DNA from: Bacteroidota bacterium
GTDB lineage: Bacteria; Bacteroidota; Bacteroidia; Chitinophagales; Chitinophagaceae
NCBI GenBank assembly: GCA_018267545.1
Contig: JAFDYG010000529.1
Span: forward strand, 1-51,922
Direction: 5' to 3'
Length of the DNA stretch: 51,922 nt
Below the pieces are notes generated by a model. It searched no databases and was not told where the DNA came from. It was given only the letters and a program-made list of their open reading frames with translations. The translations under genes and the position numbers were made by a program. Shown one piece after another: positions 41,505-49,462 of the stretch (position 1 is its first letter; every line of letters starts with the position of its first letter).

Positions 41505-42314
41505 ATGTTCGAAACCGACCTAATCCTGGACGGCAATTCCGTTATCAGATACTGCACCCTAACAAGTCCTGCCGGCTCATTCTATACGGAAGACATACAG
41601 ATGATCTTCGTACAATCCGGCTCGGTGAAGCTTTCCTGTGGCAGAGAAAGCTACGACCTGCAGCCCAACCAGATAGCATTGCTAAAAAAGAATAGTTGGA
41701 TAGAATACAGCGCCATCGAATCGAAACAGCTGCGCTACCTGCTTTTTACCATTAAGCCGTCCCTGATTAAGGAGTTTCTCAAGCTGACAGACCTGCCAGG
41801 CTCTATACAGGAAGAAGAGGCTCCCATCACAACGATGACAGCCGAGGGAGGATGGCCCGCATACATACTCTCCCTGGAGCCCTTTCTGCAGGGGGCTTAC
41901 AAACCTCAGCCCGGCCTAATAAAAATAAAATTGCTGGAATTGCTCTTCCAATTCTCCACTGCCAATCATCACTTCCTATCGCAGCTGATGCACTTGCGTG
42001 CGTCATTCCGACCCAATATCACCGAAACGGTAGAGGAAAATATCCTCTCGACGATGACTATCGAACAGCTAGCCACCCTGTCCGGGCGTAGCCTGTCCAG
42101 CTTCCGGCGTGACTTTACCGCCATCTACCACATGTCGCCATCGGAATGGATCAAGCTGAAACGCCTGGAAAAGGCCCGGGAAATGCTATCCGGCACGACC
42201 TTAACGGTAACCGAAATCTGCTATTCCATCGGCTTTGCCCACATTGCCCATTTTTCGAGGGTTTTCAAATCCCATTTCGGCTTTCCCCCATCCTACCTCA
42301 GGCAGCATCTTTAG
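41505..42314 (+). CDS. AraC-family transcriptional regulator
   Basis: The 269-residue protein has a cupin-like N-terminal sensing domain (about 1-150, including MIFVQSGSVKLSCGRESYDL and LQPNQIALLKKNSWIEYSAI) and two C-terminal helix-turn-helix motifs (about 175-269): MTIEQLATLSGRSLSSFRRD and LTVTEICYSIGFAHIAHFSR, ending VFKSHFGFPPSYLRQHL. The last segment is the AraC signature. It is divergent from the alpha/beta hydrolase gene, its probable target. The downstream membrane-anchored gene starts 38 bases after its stop. Confidence 0.93.
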   Translation: MFETDLILDGNSVIRYCTLTSPAGSFYTEDIQMIFVQSGSVKLSCGRESYDLQPNQIALLKKNSWIEYSAIESKQLRYLLFTIKPSLIKEFLKLTDLPGSIQEEEAPITTMTAEGGWPAYILSLEPFLQGAYKPQPGLIKIKLLELLFQFSTANHHFLSQLMHLRASFRPNITETVEENILSTMTIEQLATLSGRSLSSFRRDFTAIYHMSPSEWIKLKRLEKAREMLSGTTLTVTEICYSIGFAHIAHFSRVFKSHFGFPPSYLRQHL

Positions 42315-42351
42315 AAAAAAGTCGGTACTTTTAGCCTACCAAAACCTCCGA

Positions 42352-43089
42352 ATGGTCATAGCTATAATTATCGTCGTTGTTCTCATCATCGTTTTCATTT
42401 CGATTTATAATAAAAAAAACCAAGCACCCGCATCGTCTAACCTGCCCCCCAAACCGCCGGTCCCTAAAGAATCCACCATTCCCGATACGCCGGTTACTTT
42501 TGGCTATAAATGCAACTGGCTGGCAGTATATACCGAAGACACACAACGTCTCGCTAATCATATCGGGCTAAAAGATAGCGCACCCTGCAATTGGCAAAGC
42601 GGAGTCGACTACGCCTACGAAAACAGGGTTTTTATCTCCCCTCCGGTAGACGGGTGGTCGTTTGTCATCAGCGCCCGACAGCTGCCATTTGCAGAAAGTC
42701 AGGAAACAGTCGACCTTCTCAAAAACATGCTCACCGACCTAAGCAAAACATTTACCAGGGCGCAATATTTTGGCACTTATCGTGTAATCAGCTACGACTG
42801 TTGGATAAAAGCGGAAAATGGCAAGATAGAAAGAGCCTACGGTTTTGTCGACGGCGTAAACACCATCGTTGAAGGCCAGCCATCTCCCTTTGAAAAAAAC
42901 CTCAACCTCATCAATACCCTTTCTGAAGAATATAAAAACGACCCCAACTATTTCGACCGTGAAGGCATGGAATATCCTGACGAATCTCTGACCATGGAAA
43001 TGGCAGGCGACTGGAGCATAGACCCACAGTCTCTCGACAAAAGAAAAGATTGTCCCCCAGCCTTAGGCTTAGTTGGCGTACTTAATTGA
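42352..43089 (+). CDS. Membrane-anchored protein of unknown function
   Basis: The 245-residue protein has one N-terminal membrane helix (MVIAIIIVVVLIIVFISIYN), then a Pro/Lys-rich linker (APASSNLPPKPPVPKESTIP), then a soluble domain facing the cytoplasm or periplasm (YKCNWLAVYTEDTQRLANHI; NRVFISPPVDGWSFVISARQ; TYRVISYDCWIKAENGKIER). The pattern WLAVYTED...I-G-WSFV is that of small domains found in many unannotated genes, and I cannot name it. The earlier frame start at 42235 overlaps AraC and is rejected. Its stop is 44 bases before the serine hydrolase gene. Confidence 0.6.
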   Translation: MVIAIIIVVVLIIVFISIYNKKNQAPASSNLPPKPPVPKESTIPDTPVTFGYKCNWLAVYTEDTQRLANHIGLKDSAPCNWQSGVDYAYENRVFISPPVDGWSFVISARQLPFAESQETVDLLKNMLTDLSKTFTRAQYFGTYRVISYDCWIKAENGKIERAYGFVDGVNTIVEGQPSPFEKNLNLINTLSEEYKNDPNYFDREGMEYPDESLTMEMAGDWSIDPQSLDKRKDCPPALGLVGVLN

Positions 43090-43133
43090 AATGTTGCCTA
43101 TCTTGGACATATGACACTGTAAAAAAACAACAA

Positions 43134-44267
43134 ATGAAGAAAATCGGCATCCTGCTCCTGATCATCGCATCCACTCTTCAAACCTTTTCCCAAAACAAAA
43201 AACAAATAGCGGAAGACCTCAAAGCCGTAATGGCAAAATATGAAGCCATCGGCGCTTCCTTCGCCGTCCTGAAAGGCAATAAAATAGTATACCACAACGA
43301 GCTCGGGTTCAAAGACAGAGAAAACAACATCCCCCTTTCAAAAAAAGATATCTTTCGAATCGCTTCCATTTCCAAATCCTTTACCACCACCTCCCTGCTC
43401 CAGCTGGTGGAAGCCGGCAAAATCTCCCTCGACGATGACATCAGCAGCCTGGTCGGCTTTCCGATCCGCAACCCCAACTTCCCGGACCGAAAGATAACCC
43501 TCCAGATGCTCCTTTCCCACCGTTCCAGCCTGAACGACAGTAACGGTTATACCACGCTCGACGTGCTGGACAGCGTTAAAACTCCTACCTGGGCCAACAG
43601 CTTCAACAAATACGCCCCGGGCGAAGGCTATATGTACTGCAACCTGAATTATAATCTTGCCGGCACCATTTTAGAACGGATTTCAGGAGAACGCTTCGAC
43701 CGCTACGTCCAGAACCATATCCTAAAACCCCTAAAACTGTACGGCGGCTACTGGGTCGACGGACTGGACAGCAGCCGCTTCGTCCACCTCTACGCTTTTG
43801 ATGCAAAAAATCACCAGCTCGAGCTATCCCCCGACGCCTACGCGCCAAGAAGACAAGAGATCGCCAATTATCGCATGGGGTACAGCACCCCCATCCTTTC
43901 CCCGACAGGAGGTATGAAAATTTCCGCGATCGACCTGGCCCGTTATATGGGAATGCACATGAACTACGGCACTTTCAAAAATAAAAAGATCATCTCTGAA
44001 GAAAGTTCGCAAAAAATGCAAACCATCCTTACTCCCGAAAGCAGCTACGGGATGGCCATGGAACACAGCACTACATTCATCCCCGGTATCGACATGACCG
44101 GACACACCGGCGTTGCATACGGACTTTTCAGCGCCATGTTTTTCAATCCAAAAGAAAAATATGGCTTCGTCGTCATTACCAATGGCCTGGATGACAGTAA
44201 AGGAAAAGATAAATTCTTAAGTGAATGTATGCAGATCCTATACAAAGCATATGTCAACAGTCATTAA
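43134..44267 (+). CDS. Exported serine hydrolase of the beta-lactamase (class C/PBP) fold
   Basis: A 377-residue protein with a signal peptide (KKIGILLLIIASTLQTFSQ). The catalytic SxxK is in FRIASISKSFTTTSLLQLVE (about 74-93), the Tyr of YxN in GYMYCNLNYNLAG (about 163-175, YCN), and the third box is the HTG in DMTGHTGVAYG (about 320-330). The fold includes D-alanyl-D-alanine peptidases, esterases and beta-lactamases, and the actual substrate is not known. The ATG at 43134 is chosen over the frame start because it opens a signal peptide. A 77-residue gene follows after 40 bases. Confidence 0.9.
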   Translation: MKKIGILLLIIASTLQTFSQNKKQIAEDLKAVMAKYEAIGASFAVLKGNKIVYHNELGFKDRENNIPLSKKDIFRIASISKSFTTTSLLQLVEAGKISLDDDISSLVGFPIRNPNFPDRKITLQMLLSHRSSLNDSNGYTTLDVLDSVKTPTWANSFNKYAPGEGYMYCNLNYNLAGTILERISGERFDRYVQNHILKPLKLYGGYWVDGLDSSRFVHLYAFDAKNHQLELSPDAYAPRRQEIANYRMGYSTPILSPTGGMKISAIDLARYMGMHMNYGTFKNKKIISEESSQKMQTILTPESSYGMAMEHSTTFIPGIDMTGHTGVAYGLFSAMFFNPKEKYGFVVITNGLDDSKGKDKFLSECMQILYKAYVNSH

Positions 44268-44307
44268 TCCCCTGCAAAGCTTATATTTACATAAAATCTA
44301 CCTGGTT

Positions 44308-44541
44308 ATGAACGGCTCAAAAGAAATCGTCACCATATCTGTCCCAAAGGGTGACCTGGACAATGATTATACCTTTTTCGAAGACGGCAAAATCCGTTAC
44401 AACTATGATCAAAATGATAACAAAAGAGGCCTTGAAACCTGGATTTCGGCCAGCCGGATAACCGATAGCGAGAAAGACAAAATTCTAAAGGCCTGTCCCC
44501 TTCAGTTCAAAGCAAAAATCAGCGCCCTCCTGAAGAAATAA
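44308..44541 (+). CDS. Small protein of unknown function, 77 residues
   Basis: The gene starts MNGSKEIVTISVPKGDLDND and contains YTFFEDGKIRYNYDQNDNKR and ITDSEKDKILKACPLQFKAK, ending KISALLKK. Short, charged, no signal or membrane helix; presumably cytoplasmic. The ATG at 44308 is preferred over an upstream codon that overlaps the serine hydrolase gene. A bidirectional terminator follows directly at the stop codon. No family recognised. Confidence 0.6.
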   Translation: MNGSKEIVTISVPKGDLDNDYTFFEDGKIRYNYDQNDNKRGLETWISASRITDSEKDKILKACPLQFKAKISALLKK

Positions 44542-44570
44542 AAAAAAGCCGCCTAATGGCGGTTTTTTTG
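44541..44570. terminator. Bidirectional intrinsic terminator
   Basis: An A run (44541-44547), stem CCGCC/GGCGG around TAAT (44549-44562) and a T run (44563-44569) form a symmetrical terminator between the 77-residue gene (plus) and the S41 protease gene (minus). It works in either direction, and the protease stop codon at 44553 lies inside it. Confidence 0.8.
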
Positions 44571-46010
44571 TTCGATCAGTTTTAAAGCGAAGTCCAATTC
44601 GGTATCCACGCCACGAAGCAAATCTTCAACAGTAGGCTCCACCCAATAATCAGGGATTACCCCCCTTCCCTTTATATAAGTAACCGCATTGACCGTTTTG
44701 GTCAAAGGCACGGTAATGCTGATATGACTATTCGGCAATATCAATTTTGCAGAAGACCTTGAAGTGGGGCCTTCCATTGCTCCCCCCGTTTCTTCGCCGA
44801 CAAAGACAGCACGCTGGTTCGATTTAAGGAAACTGCAGACGACGGCAGCCATCGACCCCGAAGCCCCGTTGGCTAGTACGGTTAATCGTCCATCGAAATG
44901 ATTGTCCCTGGGCTGCTGCTCCAGCAGAAGTGGCGCCCAGCTCTGATAGTATTCTTTCTTGACCTGATAATTGCCGGCCTCGTTTCTATAAAACATCGAA
45001 TCGGCCAGATAGAGGTCCTTTCCATTTTCCAAATAATTACTTATCGCAGGCAAACCGACATACCTCTTCTCGAGACGATCAAAGTGCCGATAGGGCTTTT
45101 GTAATAAATAAGCAAGCAACTTCTCCCCTGTATTGTCTCCTCCCTCATTGTTTCTCAAGTCTAAAATAAGATGAGGTATTTTTTTGACCTTGAGTTCGTT
45201 AAAAATGACCGAATACAAGGAATCGAAGTTTTGCTTAAAAATCCGCCGATGCCATCCCAGAAAAGAACGAATCCTTAAATACGCCACGCCCGGCTTTAAA
45301 TACGTAAACGTAAGCGGTGTGTCAAGAGCCAGCCTTTCCTTATAAAATTTTTTATACGCCGCCCTCGCCAATCCATCGACCACCACGGTTTGTTTGATGG
45401 ATGGCTCATCCACAGGGATATACTCCAGGCGAAACGAACCTGCCTGTTCCACAAAAGAAGGATATAGCATATCAAACAAACTCTGCTCTTGCGTAGTCGA
45501 GTAATCTTCCAGGTGACGAAGCCTGAACGTTTGAATATAGCCATCGGCAGGGATGGCCGGGAGCAACAGATTTAAAATTTCTTCCATCGACCGGCCATTG
45601 ATCGAAATAAGCTCCGAACCCGGTTTAATGATAGAAGGATTGAAAGCGCTCTTTAAAATATAAAACCGGCGATTGATGATCTTGAACGTAAACGGGAAAG
45701 CCTTGACCTTGTCGAAATACTGCTCCGTAAAATAGCCCGGCGAAGGTTTGGCTATCAGGTGTTCATCCCTTAGGCGGGCACAAGTGAGTGCAATGATTTT
45801 ATAAAATTCAGTTTCATCCACCGGCCTGCTGAGCCCTTCAAATTGCTTGTCTAAATAAGCACTGATATTGACCGAATCGGAATAGCGATACAGGCTCGGA
45901 TAGATAGTTTCCAACGTCTTTCTGAAAATCGAAAAATCTTCTTGCTGAGCCGTTTGCGCCAGTGCGCCGATTGACAAGGTCAAGGAAACGAGCAGGTGGA
46001 TAAGTTTCAT
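44553..46010 (-). CDS. S41-family (C-terminal processing) peptidase, exported
   Basis: A 485-residue protein with a signal peptide (cleavage near SIGALAQ-TA). The C-terminal half carries the S41 domain: LRIRSFLGWHRRIFKQNFDS (about 249-268), LILDLRNNEGGDNTGEKLLA (about 284-303), the nucleophile Ser in LANGASGSMAAVVCSFLKSN (about 381-400) and FVGEETGGAMEGPTSR (about 404-419). The N-terminal half has a PDZ-like segment around PGSELISINGRSMEEIL (about 129-145). Such proteases cut C-terminal tails of periplasmic proteins or signalling partners. The ATG at 46010 gives the proper signal peptide. It follows the tRNA-Cys repeat cluster on the same strand. Confidence 0.88.
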   Translation of the reverse strand: MKLIHLLVSLTLSIGALAQTAQQEDFSIFRKTLETIYPSLYRYSDSVNISAYLDKQFEGLSRPVDETEFYKIIALTCARLRDEHLIAKPSPGYFTEQYFDKVKAFPFTFKIINRRFYILKSAFNPSIIKPGSELISINGRSMEEILNLLLPAIPADGYIQTFRLRHLEDYSTTQEQSLFDMLYPSFVEQAGSFRLEYIPVDEPSIKQTVVVDGLARAAYKKFYKERLALDTPLTFTYLKPGVAYLRIRSFLGWHRRIFKQNFDSLYSVIFNELKVKKIPHLILDLRNNEGGDNTGEKLLAYLLQKPYRHFDRLEKRYVGLPAISNYLENGKDLYLADSMFYRNEAGNYQVKKEYYQSWAPLLLEQQPRDNHFDGRLTVLANGASGSMAAVVCSFLKSNQRAVFVGEETGGAMEGPTSRSSAKLILPNSHISITVPLTKTVNAVTYIKGRGVIPDYWVEPTVEDLLRGVDTELDFALKLIEQKNRH

Positions 46011-46040
46011 GTGGCTAAATATATCGACTCTCAGCCCAAT

Positions 46041-46065
46041 AAAAAAACCGCCATTCGGCGGTTTT
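46041..46065 (-). terminator. Second copy of the tRNA-Cys terminator
   Basis: On the minus strand AAAACCGCC-GAAT-GGCGGTTTT is followed by a T run (complement of 46041-46047). It is the extra copy within the 46023-46103 repeat and lies 30 bases upstream of the protease start codon; it would stop read-through from the tRNA region into the protease gene. Confidence 0.7.
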
Positions 46066-46249
46066 CCTGACAAACGATGTCGTTTCGAGGTTTCGAGCGG
46101 ATTACCTCCGGCGCTACCGCGCCTCCGGTGATCCGCCGTTTGGGGGGCCTAAAGAACATCATCGTTCGGGATAGGCCGGGCTTCGCCCAGCCTATTTTTA
46201 TTGGGAGTTTCGTCGATCGCGAGCAAGCTCGCATCGACTTCACCCCCAA

Positions 46250-46275
46250 TAAAAAAAACCGCCTTCCGGCGGTTT
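46250..46275 (-). terminator. Intrinsic terminator of tRNA-Cys
   Basis: On the minus strand AAACCGCC-GGAA-GGCGGTTT (complement of 46256-46275) is followed by a T run (complement of 46251-46258), starting 19 bases beyond the CCA end of tRNA-Cys. Confidence 0.85.
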
Positions 46276-46294
46276 CCCAAACAATGATGTTCTT

Positions 46295-46368
46295 TGGAGG
46301 TTTCGAGCGGATTCGAACCGCTGTAGAAGGTTTTGCAGACCTCTGCCTAGCCACTCGGCCACGAAACC
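46295..46368 (-). tRNA. tRNA-Cys (GCA)
   Basis: The minus strand folds as a cloverleaf: acceptor GGTTTCG/CGAAACC, D arm GCCG-AGTGGCTA-GGC, anticodon stem GAGGT/ACCTT with loop CTGCAAA (anticodon GCA, Cys), T arm AGCGG-TTCGAAT-CCGCT, discriminator T as expected for tRNA-Cys, and the CCA end encoded (46295-46297). A terminator follows. The last 16 or so bases are duplicated downstream (see repeat at 46023-46313). Confidence 0.95.
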
Positions 46369-46472
46369 ATTTATAAACTTCCCCGAAGATATAGTTCTTT
46401 TGCCTCCTACACCCCCAGTGAAGCCGCCCTGAAAAAACAAACCGACAAAGCAGCCGTATTTTTTTGGGCAGG

Positions 46473-46495
46473 TGCGAAATTACAATAATTTCGCA
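46473..46495. promoter_or_regulatory. Perfect 9-bp inverted repeat upstream of the nucleoside phosphorylase gene
   Basis: TGCGAAATT (46473-46481) and AATTTCGCA (46487-46495) are perfect inverted repeats around ACAAT, ending 26 bases before the start codon at 46522. It may be an operator of a dimeric regulator or a small leader hairpin. Confidence 0.4.
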
Positions 46496-46521
46496 GAACG
46501 CGAAAAAAAAACCAGTATTTT

Positions 46522-47397
46522 ATGCAATCAATCGCTGAATCTGAACTTATTATAAATAACCGCGGCGCCGTCTACCACCTCGACCTCCGCCCCGAGGAAC
46601 TTGCCCCCATCGTTCTGACTGTCGGTGACCCCGACCGGGTATCCATGGTAAGCCAGTACTTTGACCAGATCGAGCACCGCGCCAGCCATCGCGAATTCGT
46701 CTCTCATACCGGCTACATCGGCCAAAAACGCCTGACCGTCGTCTCCACCGGCATCGGCACAGATAACATCGACATCGTCCTTAACGAGCTCGACGCCCTG
46801 GCAAACATCGACTTTTCCACCCGCACCATCAAACTCGAGCTGACCGCACTCACGATCATCCGCATGGGCACTTCCGGTTCCCTGCAGGAAAACATCCCCG
46901 TAGACAGCTGGGTCGCCTCCACCCATGGCCTTGGCATCGACAATCTCCTCAATTTCTACCGTCACGACCAAAACGACGAGGAACAACAGCTGCTGCAGTC
47001 CTTTACTACCCAAACGCAGCTCCACCACCGCCTGACGCAGCCCTATATCACCGGCGCAAGCGCCTCCCTGCTCCGTCATTTTACCGAAGGATTCCACCAC
47101 GGCATCACCGTCACCTGCCCCGGCTTCTACGGTCCCCAGGGACGCGTCCTCCGCCTGGGCCTCAGCCAGCCCGAGCTGATCAATCGCCTGACCGACTTTT
47201 CCTTCGGCCCCCACCGCATCACCAATTTCGAAATGGAGACCGCAGGAATTTATGGACTGGGCAAGATGCTCGGCCACTCCTGCCTCAGCCTCAGCGCCAT
47301 CGTCGCCAACAGGGTAAAAAAACAAGTTTCCAAAGACGGGAATGCCGCCGTCAGATCACTAATCGAAAAAACCCTGGAAATCGTCGGCGGCCTCTAA
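46522..47397 (+). CDS. Nucleoside phosphorylase, uridine phosphorylase type
   Basis: The 291-residue protein belongs to the PNP/UDP family: PIVLTVGDPDRVSMVSQYFD (about 29-48), TGIGTDNIDIVLNEL (about 76-90), IIRMGTSGSLQENIPVDSWV (about 111-130) and NFEMETAGIYGLGKMLGHSC (about 234-253) with the Glu-Met-Glu motif for ribose. It phosphorolyses a nucleoside to ribose-1-phosphate and base in the cytoplasm; the motif pattern and length favour pyrimidine (uridine) substrates, but purine cannot be excluded. A perfect inverted repeat lies upstream. About 150 bases separate it from dapF. Confidence 0.88.
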   Translation: MQSIAESELIINNRGAVYHLDLRPEELAPIVLTVGDPDRVSMVSQYFDQIEHRASHREFVSHTGYIGQKRLTVVSTGIGTDNIDIVLNELDALANIDFSTRTIKLELTALTIIRMGTSGSLQENIPVDSWVASTHGLGIDNLLNFYRHDQNDEEQQLLQSFTTQTQLHHRLTQPYITGASASLLRHFTEGFHHGITVTCPGFYGPQGRVLRLGLSQPELINRLTDFSFGPHRITNFEMETAGIYGLGKMLGHSCLSLSAIVANRVKKQVSKDGNAAVRSLIEKTLEIVGGL

Positions 47398-47528
47398 ACC
47401 CGCCCCAGCCGCCCAAACCACCCACCGCTGGCCTCCCGGCGCACCCCCGCATACCCCATTGTCGCCCAGCCGCCGCCCCCTGCGATCAACTGTCCCCTAC
47501 CCGACTAGGCAAATCCACGATTTACCGC

Positions 47529-47536
47529 TAATTTTG
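47529..47536 (+). promoter_or_regulatory. Candidate TAnnTTTG box of dapF
   Basis: TAATTTTG fits TAnnTTTG exactly and lies 9 bases before the dapF start codon, so the message would be nearly leaderless. No well-spaced TTG is seen upstream, so this is weak. Confidence 0.3.
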
Positions 47537-47545
47537 CCGCCAAGT

Positions 47546-48331
47546 ATGAACAAGATCAATTTTTTCAAATATCAAGGCACCGGAAACGACTTTATCATCC
47601 TGGACAATCGCAACTGGTCTTATACCGCCCTCACCATGGAGAAAGTCCGCTTCCTCTGCGACCGCCGCTTCGGCATCGGCGCCGACGGCCTCATGCTCCT
47701 CAACCCCAACCCAGCCTACGACTTCGAAATGAAATATTATAACTCCGACGGCCGCGAATCCACCATGTGCGGGAACGGAGGCCGCTGCCTGGTCAAGTTC
47801 GCCTACGACATGGGCATCCGCAAAGAAACCTACAATTTCCTCGCCGTCGACGGCCCCCACCAGGCCGAAATCGACGTCGACGGCACCGTCAGCCTCAAGA
47901 TGAAGGACGTCGCCGACATCAACGAATACCACGGAGACTTCACACTCGATACCGGCTCCCCCCACTATGTCAAGATGGTCACCGACGTGATGGACCTCGA
48001 CGTCTTCCACAAAGGCATGGACATCCGCTATAGCAGCCAATTCGCAAAAGACGGCATCAACGTCAACTTTGTCGAGCAGAAACGCCCCGACGAAATCATC
48101 GTCCGCACCTACGAACGCGGCGTCGAAGACGAAACCCTGTCCTGTGGCACCGGCGTCACCGCCAGCGCCCTGGCCTGCTATCACAATGAAGTGGGCTATA
48201 ATTATGTAAAGGTCATCACCAAAGGAGGCAAGCTGACCGTCCGATTCGACCGCACCATCGACGACAAATATGAAAATATCTGGCTCTGCGGTCCGGCGGT
48301 TAAAGTATTCGAGGGCACCATCGAAGGCTAA
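47546..48331 (+). CDS. dapF: Diaminopimelate epimerase
   Basis: DapF converts LL- to meso-diaminopimelate, for lysine and peptidoglycan. The 261 residues carry FFKYQGTGNDFIILDNRN (about 5-22), NSDGRESTMCGNGGRCLVKF (about 61-80, first catalytic Cys) and YERGVEDETLSCGTGVTASA (about 191-210, second catalytic Cys). The ATG at 47546 gives the standard MNKINFFKYQG start; a longer frame from 47459 covers non-conserved Pro-rich sequence. It is followed by a second corA after about 50 bases. Confidence 0.95.
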   Translation: MNKINFFKYQGTGNDFIILDNRNWSYTALTMEKVRFLCDRRFGIGADGLMLLNPNPAYDFEMKYYNSDGRESTMCGNGGRCLVKFAYDMGIRKETYNFLAVDGPHQAEIDVDGTVSLKMKDVADINEYHGDFTLDTGSPHYVKMVTDVMDLDVFHKGMDIRYSSQFAKDGINVNFVEQKRPDEIIVRTYERGVEDETLSCGTGVTASALACYHNEVGYNYVKVITKGGKLTVRFDRTIDDKYENIWLCGPAVKVFEGTIEG

Positions 48332-48380
48332 TGCCCAAAATCCCTACCCGCGCTAAAACCAAAACCACCCACTTGCCCAC

Positions 48381-49319
48381 ATGATTCAATTTTTTAAAAA
48401 CGTCAACCACCAAACCGTAGAAGTCGACCATCCCGAAGACGGAGCCTGGGTCAATATCCTCCCGCCCCTCAAACAGCAGGAGTTCACGAACCTCTCCGAC
48501 GAGCTAAGCATACCCCTCGACTACCTCACCGACTCCCTCGACATCGACGAACGTGCCCGCTTCGACGAAGAAGACAATGTCAAGCTCATCGTCATCAAGA
48601 CCCCCACCGAAAACAACTCCTTCAACGAAAGCGACGCATATTATATAACCATCCCGATCTGTATCATTCTCACCCACAACCAGATCGTCACCGTCAACTC
48701 CTTCGAAAACGGCGCCATCAAGAAATTCCTGAACACCTTCCAAAACCGCCACCCGGATAAAAAGAATATGATGGTCCTGAAGATCTTCGAAAAGATCACC
48801 CAGACCTACATGGAATACCTCAAGGAAATCAACCAGCGCCGGAATCTCATGGAACAAAAGCTCTACGCATCCAATCGCAACGAAGAGCTCCTCGAGCTCA
48901 TGAAGATCCAAAAAAGCATGGTCTACTTCGTCACCGCCCTCCGTTCCAACGAAATGCTCCTGCTAAAGCTCGCCCGGACCAATTTCCTCGGCCTCATCGA
49001 CGAAGAAAAAGAATTCCTCGATGACCTCGCCGTCGACATGTCCCAGGCCCTTGAAATGGCCAATATCTATACGAACATCCTCAGCAGCACCCTCGACGCC
49101 TTCGCCAGCATCATCAATAACAACATGAACAACGTGCTGAAACGCCTTACCTCCATCACGATCATCTTATCCCTACCCGCCCTCGTATCCGGCATCTACG
49201 GGATGAACGTCCCCATCCCCGGCTCGAACTCACACTACGCATTCTATATACCAATTGTACTGTCAATCGGTATCTCGATTATCATCAGCTGGTATTTCAT
49301 GAAGAAAAAGTGGTTCTAA
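48381..49319 (+). CDS. corA: Magnesium/cobalt transporter CorA, second copy
   Basis: A 312-residue CorA-family channel, shorter than the first copy because it lacks an N-terminal extension. FKNVNHQTVEVDHPEDGAWV and DYLTDSLDIDERARFDEEDN open the cytoplasmic funnel; KIFEKITQTYMEYLKEINQR begins the long helix; LTSITIILSLPALVSGIYGM gives helix 1 with the YGMN pore motif (about 275-278), and the end has helix 2 with ISWYFMKKKWF. Its last 36 bases, including the TAA, are repeated at 49423-49458 on the far side of a hairpin element. It follows dapF on the same strand. Confidence 0.9.
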   Translation: MIQFFKNVNHQTVEVDHPEDGAWVNILPPLKQQEFTNLSDELSIPLDYLTDSLDIDERARFDEEDNVKLIVIKTPTENNSFNESDAYYITIPICIILTHNQIVTVNSFENGAIKKFLNTFQNRHPDKKNMMVLKIFEKITQTYMEYLKEINQRRNLMEQKLYASNRNEELLELMKIQKSMVYFVTALRSNEMLLLKLARTNFLGLIDEEKEFLDDLAVDMSQALEMANIYTNILSSTLDAFASIINNNMNNVLKRLTSITIILSLPALVSGIYGMNVPIPGSNSHYAFYIPIVLSIGISIIISWYFMKKKWF

Positions 49320-49458
49320 TTTATTAATTTGCATCCCTGCTACGCCCTCGCACGCGAGGGCTATACCGGGGCCATTTTTCTGCACCGCCTTCGCGGTGCG
49401 AACCTCCCTCCGGTCGGTTCAGATCAGCTGGTATTTCATGAAGAAAAAATGGTTCTAA
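49284..49458 (+). repeat. Hairpin element copy 1, flanked by duplicated 3' end of corA
   Basis: The last 36 bases of corA, from ATCAGCTGG to the TAA (49284-49319), recur at 49423-49458 with one change (AAG to AAA, synonymous in the original frame). Between them, after a ~20-base non-repeated stretch, sits an 87-base core (49339-49425) beginning GCTACGCCCTCGC and ending GGTTCAGATC, with hairpins GCCCTCGC-AC-GCGAGGGC and GCACCGC-CTTC-GCGGTGC. A related copy of the core is at 49955-50040. The right copy of the corA tail lies 4 bases from the next start codon (49463). Confidence 0.8.
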
Positions 49459-49462
49459 AACT

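Larger units (their letters stand above)
46023..46313. repeat. 81-bp direct repeat of the tRNA-Cys 3' end and terminator, with hairpin spacer
   Basis: The blocks 46023-46103 and 46233-46313 are the same length and read alike from ATCGAC, through CCCAATAAAAAAA, a CCGCC/GGCGG hairpin and GGTTTCGAGCGGATT. The second block holds the last bases of tRNA-Cys and its terminator; the first is an extra copy. The 129-base spacer (46104-46232) contains at least three hairpins (GCGGATTACCTCCGGCGC with its partner, TAGGC-CGGGC-TTC-GCCC-A-GCCTA, GCGAGC-AA-GCTCGC) and a partial inverted copy of the repeat (about 46147-46204). The 510-base gap 46011-46521 holds only this cluster, the tRNA and one inverted repeat. 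Confidence 0.75.

Noticed and set aside
46104-46232. A second tRNA gene in the spacer
   Set aside because: The copied tail includes only the tRNA 3' end; no anticodon arm, D arm or acceptor 5' strand can be built.
46023-46313. CRISPR array
   Set aside because: There are just two long, imperfect direct repeats, one overlapping a tRNA, and no regular spacers or cas genes.
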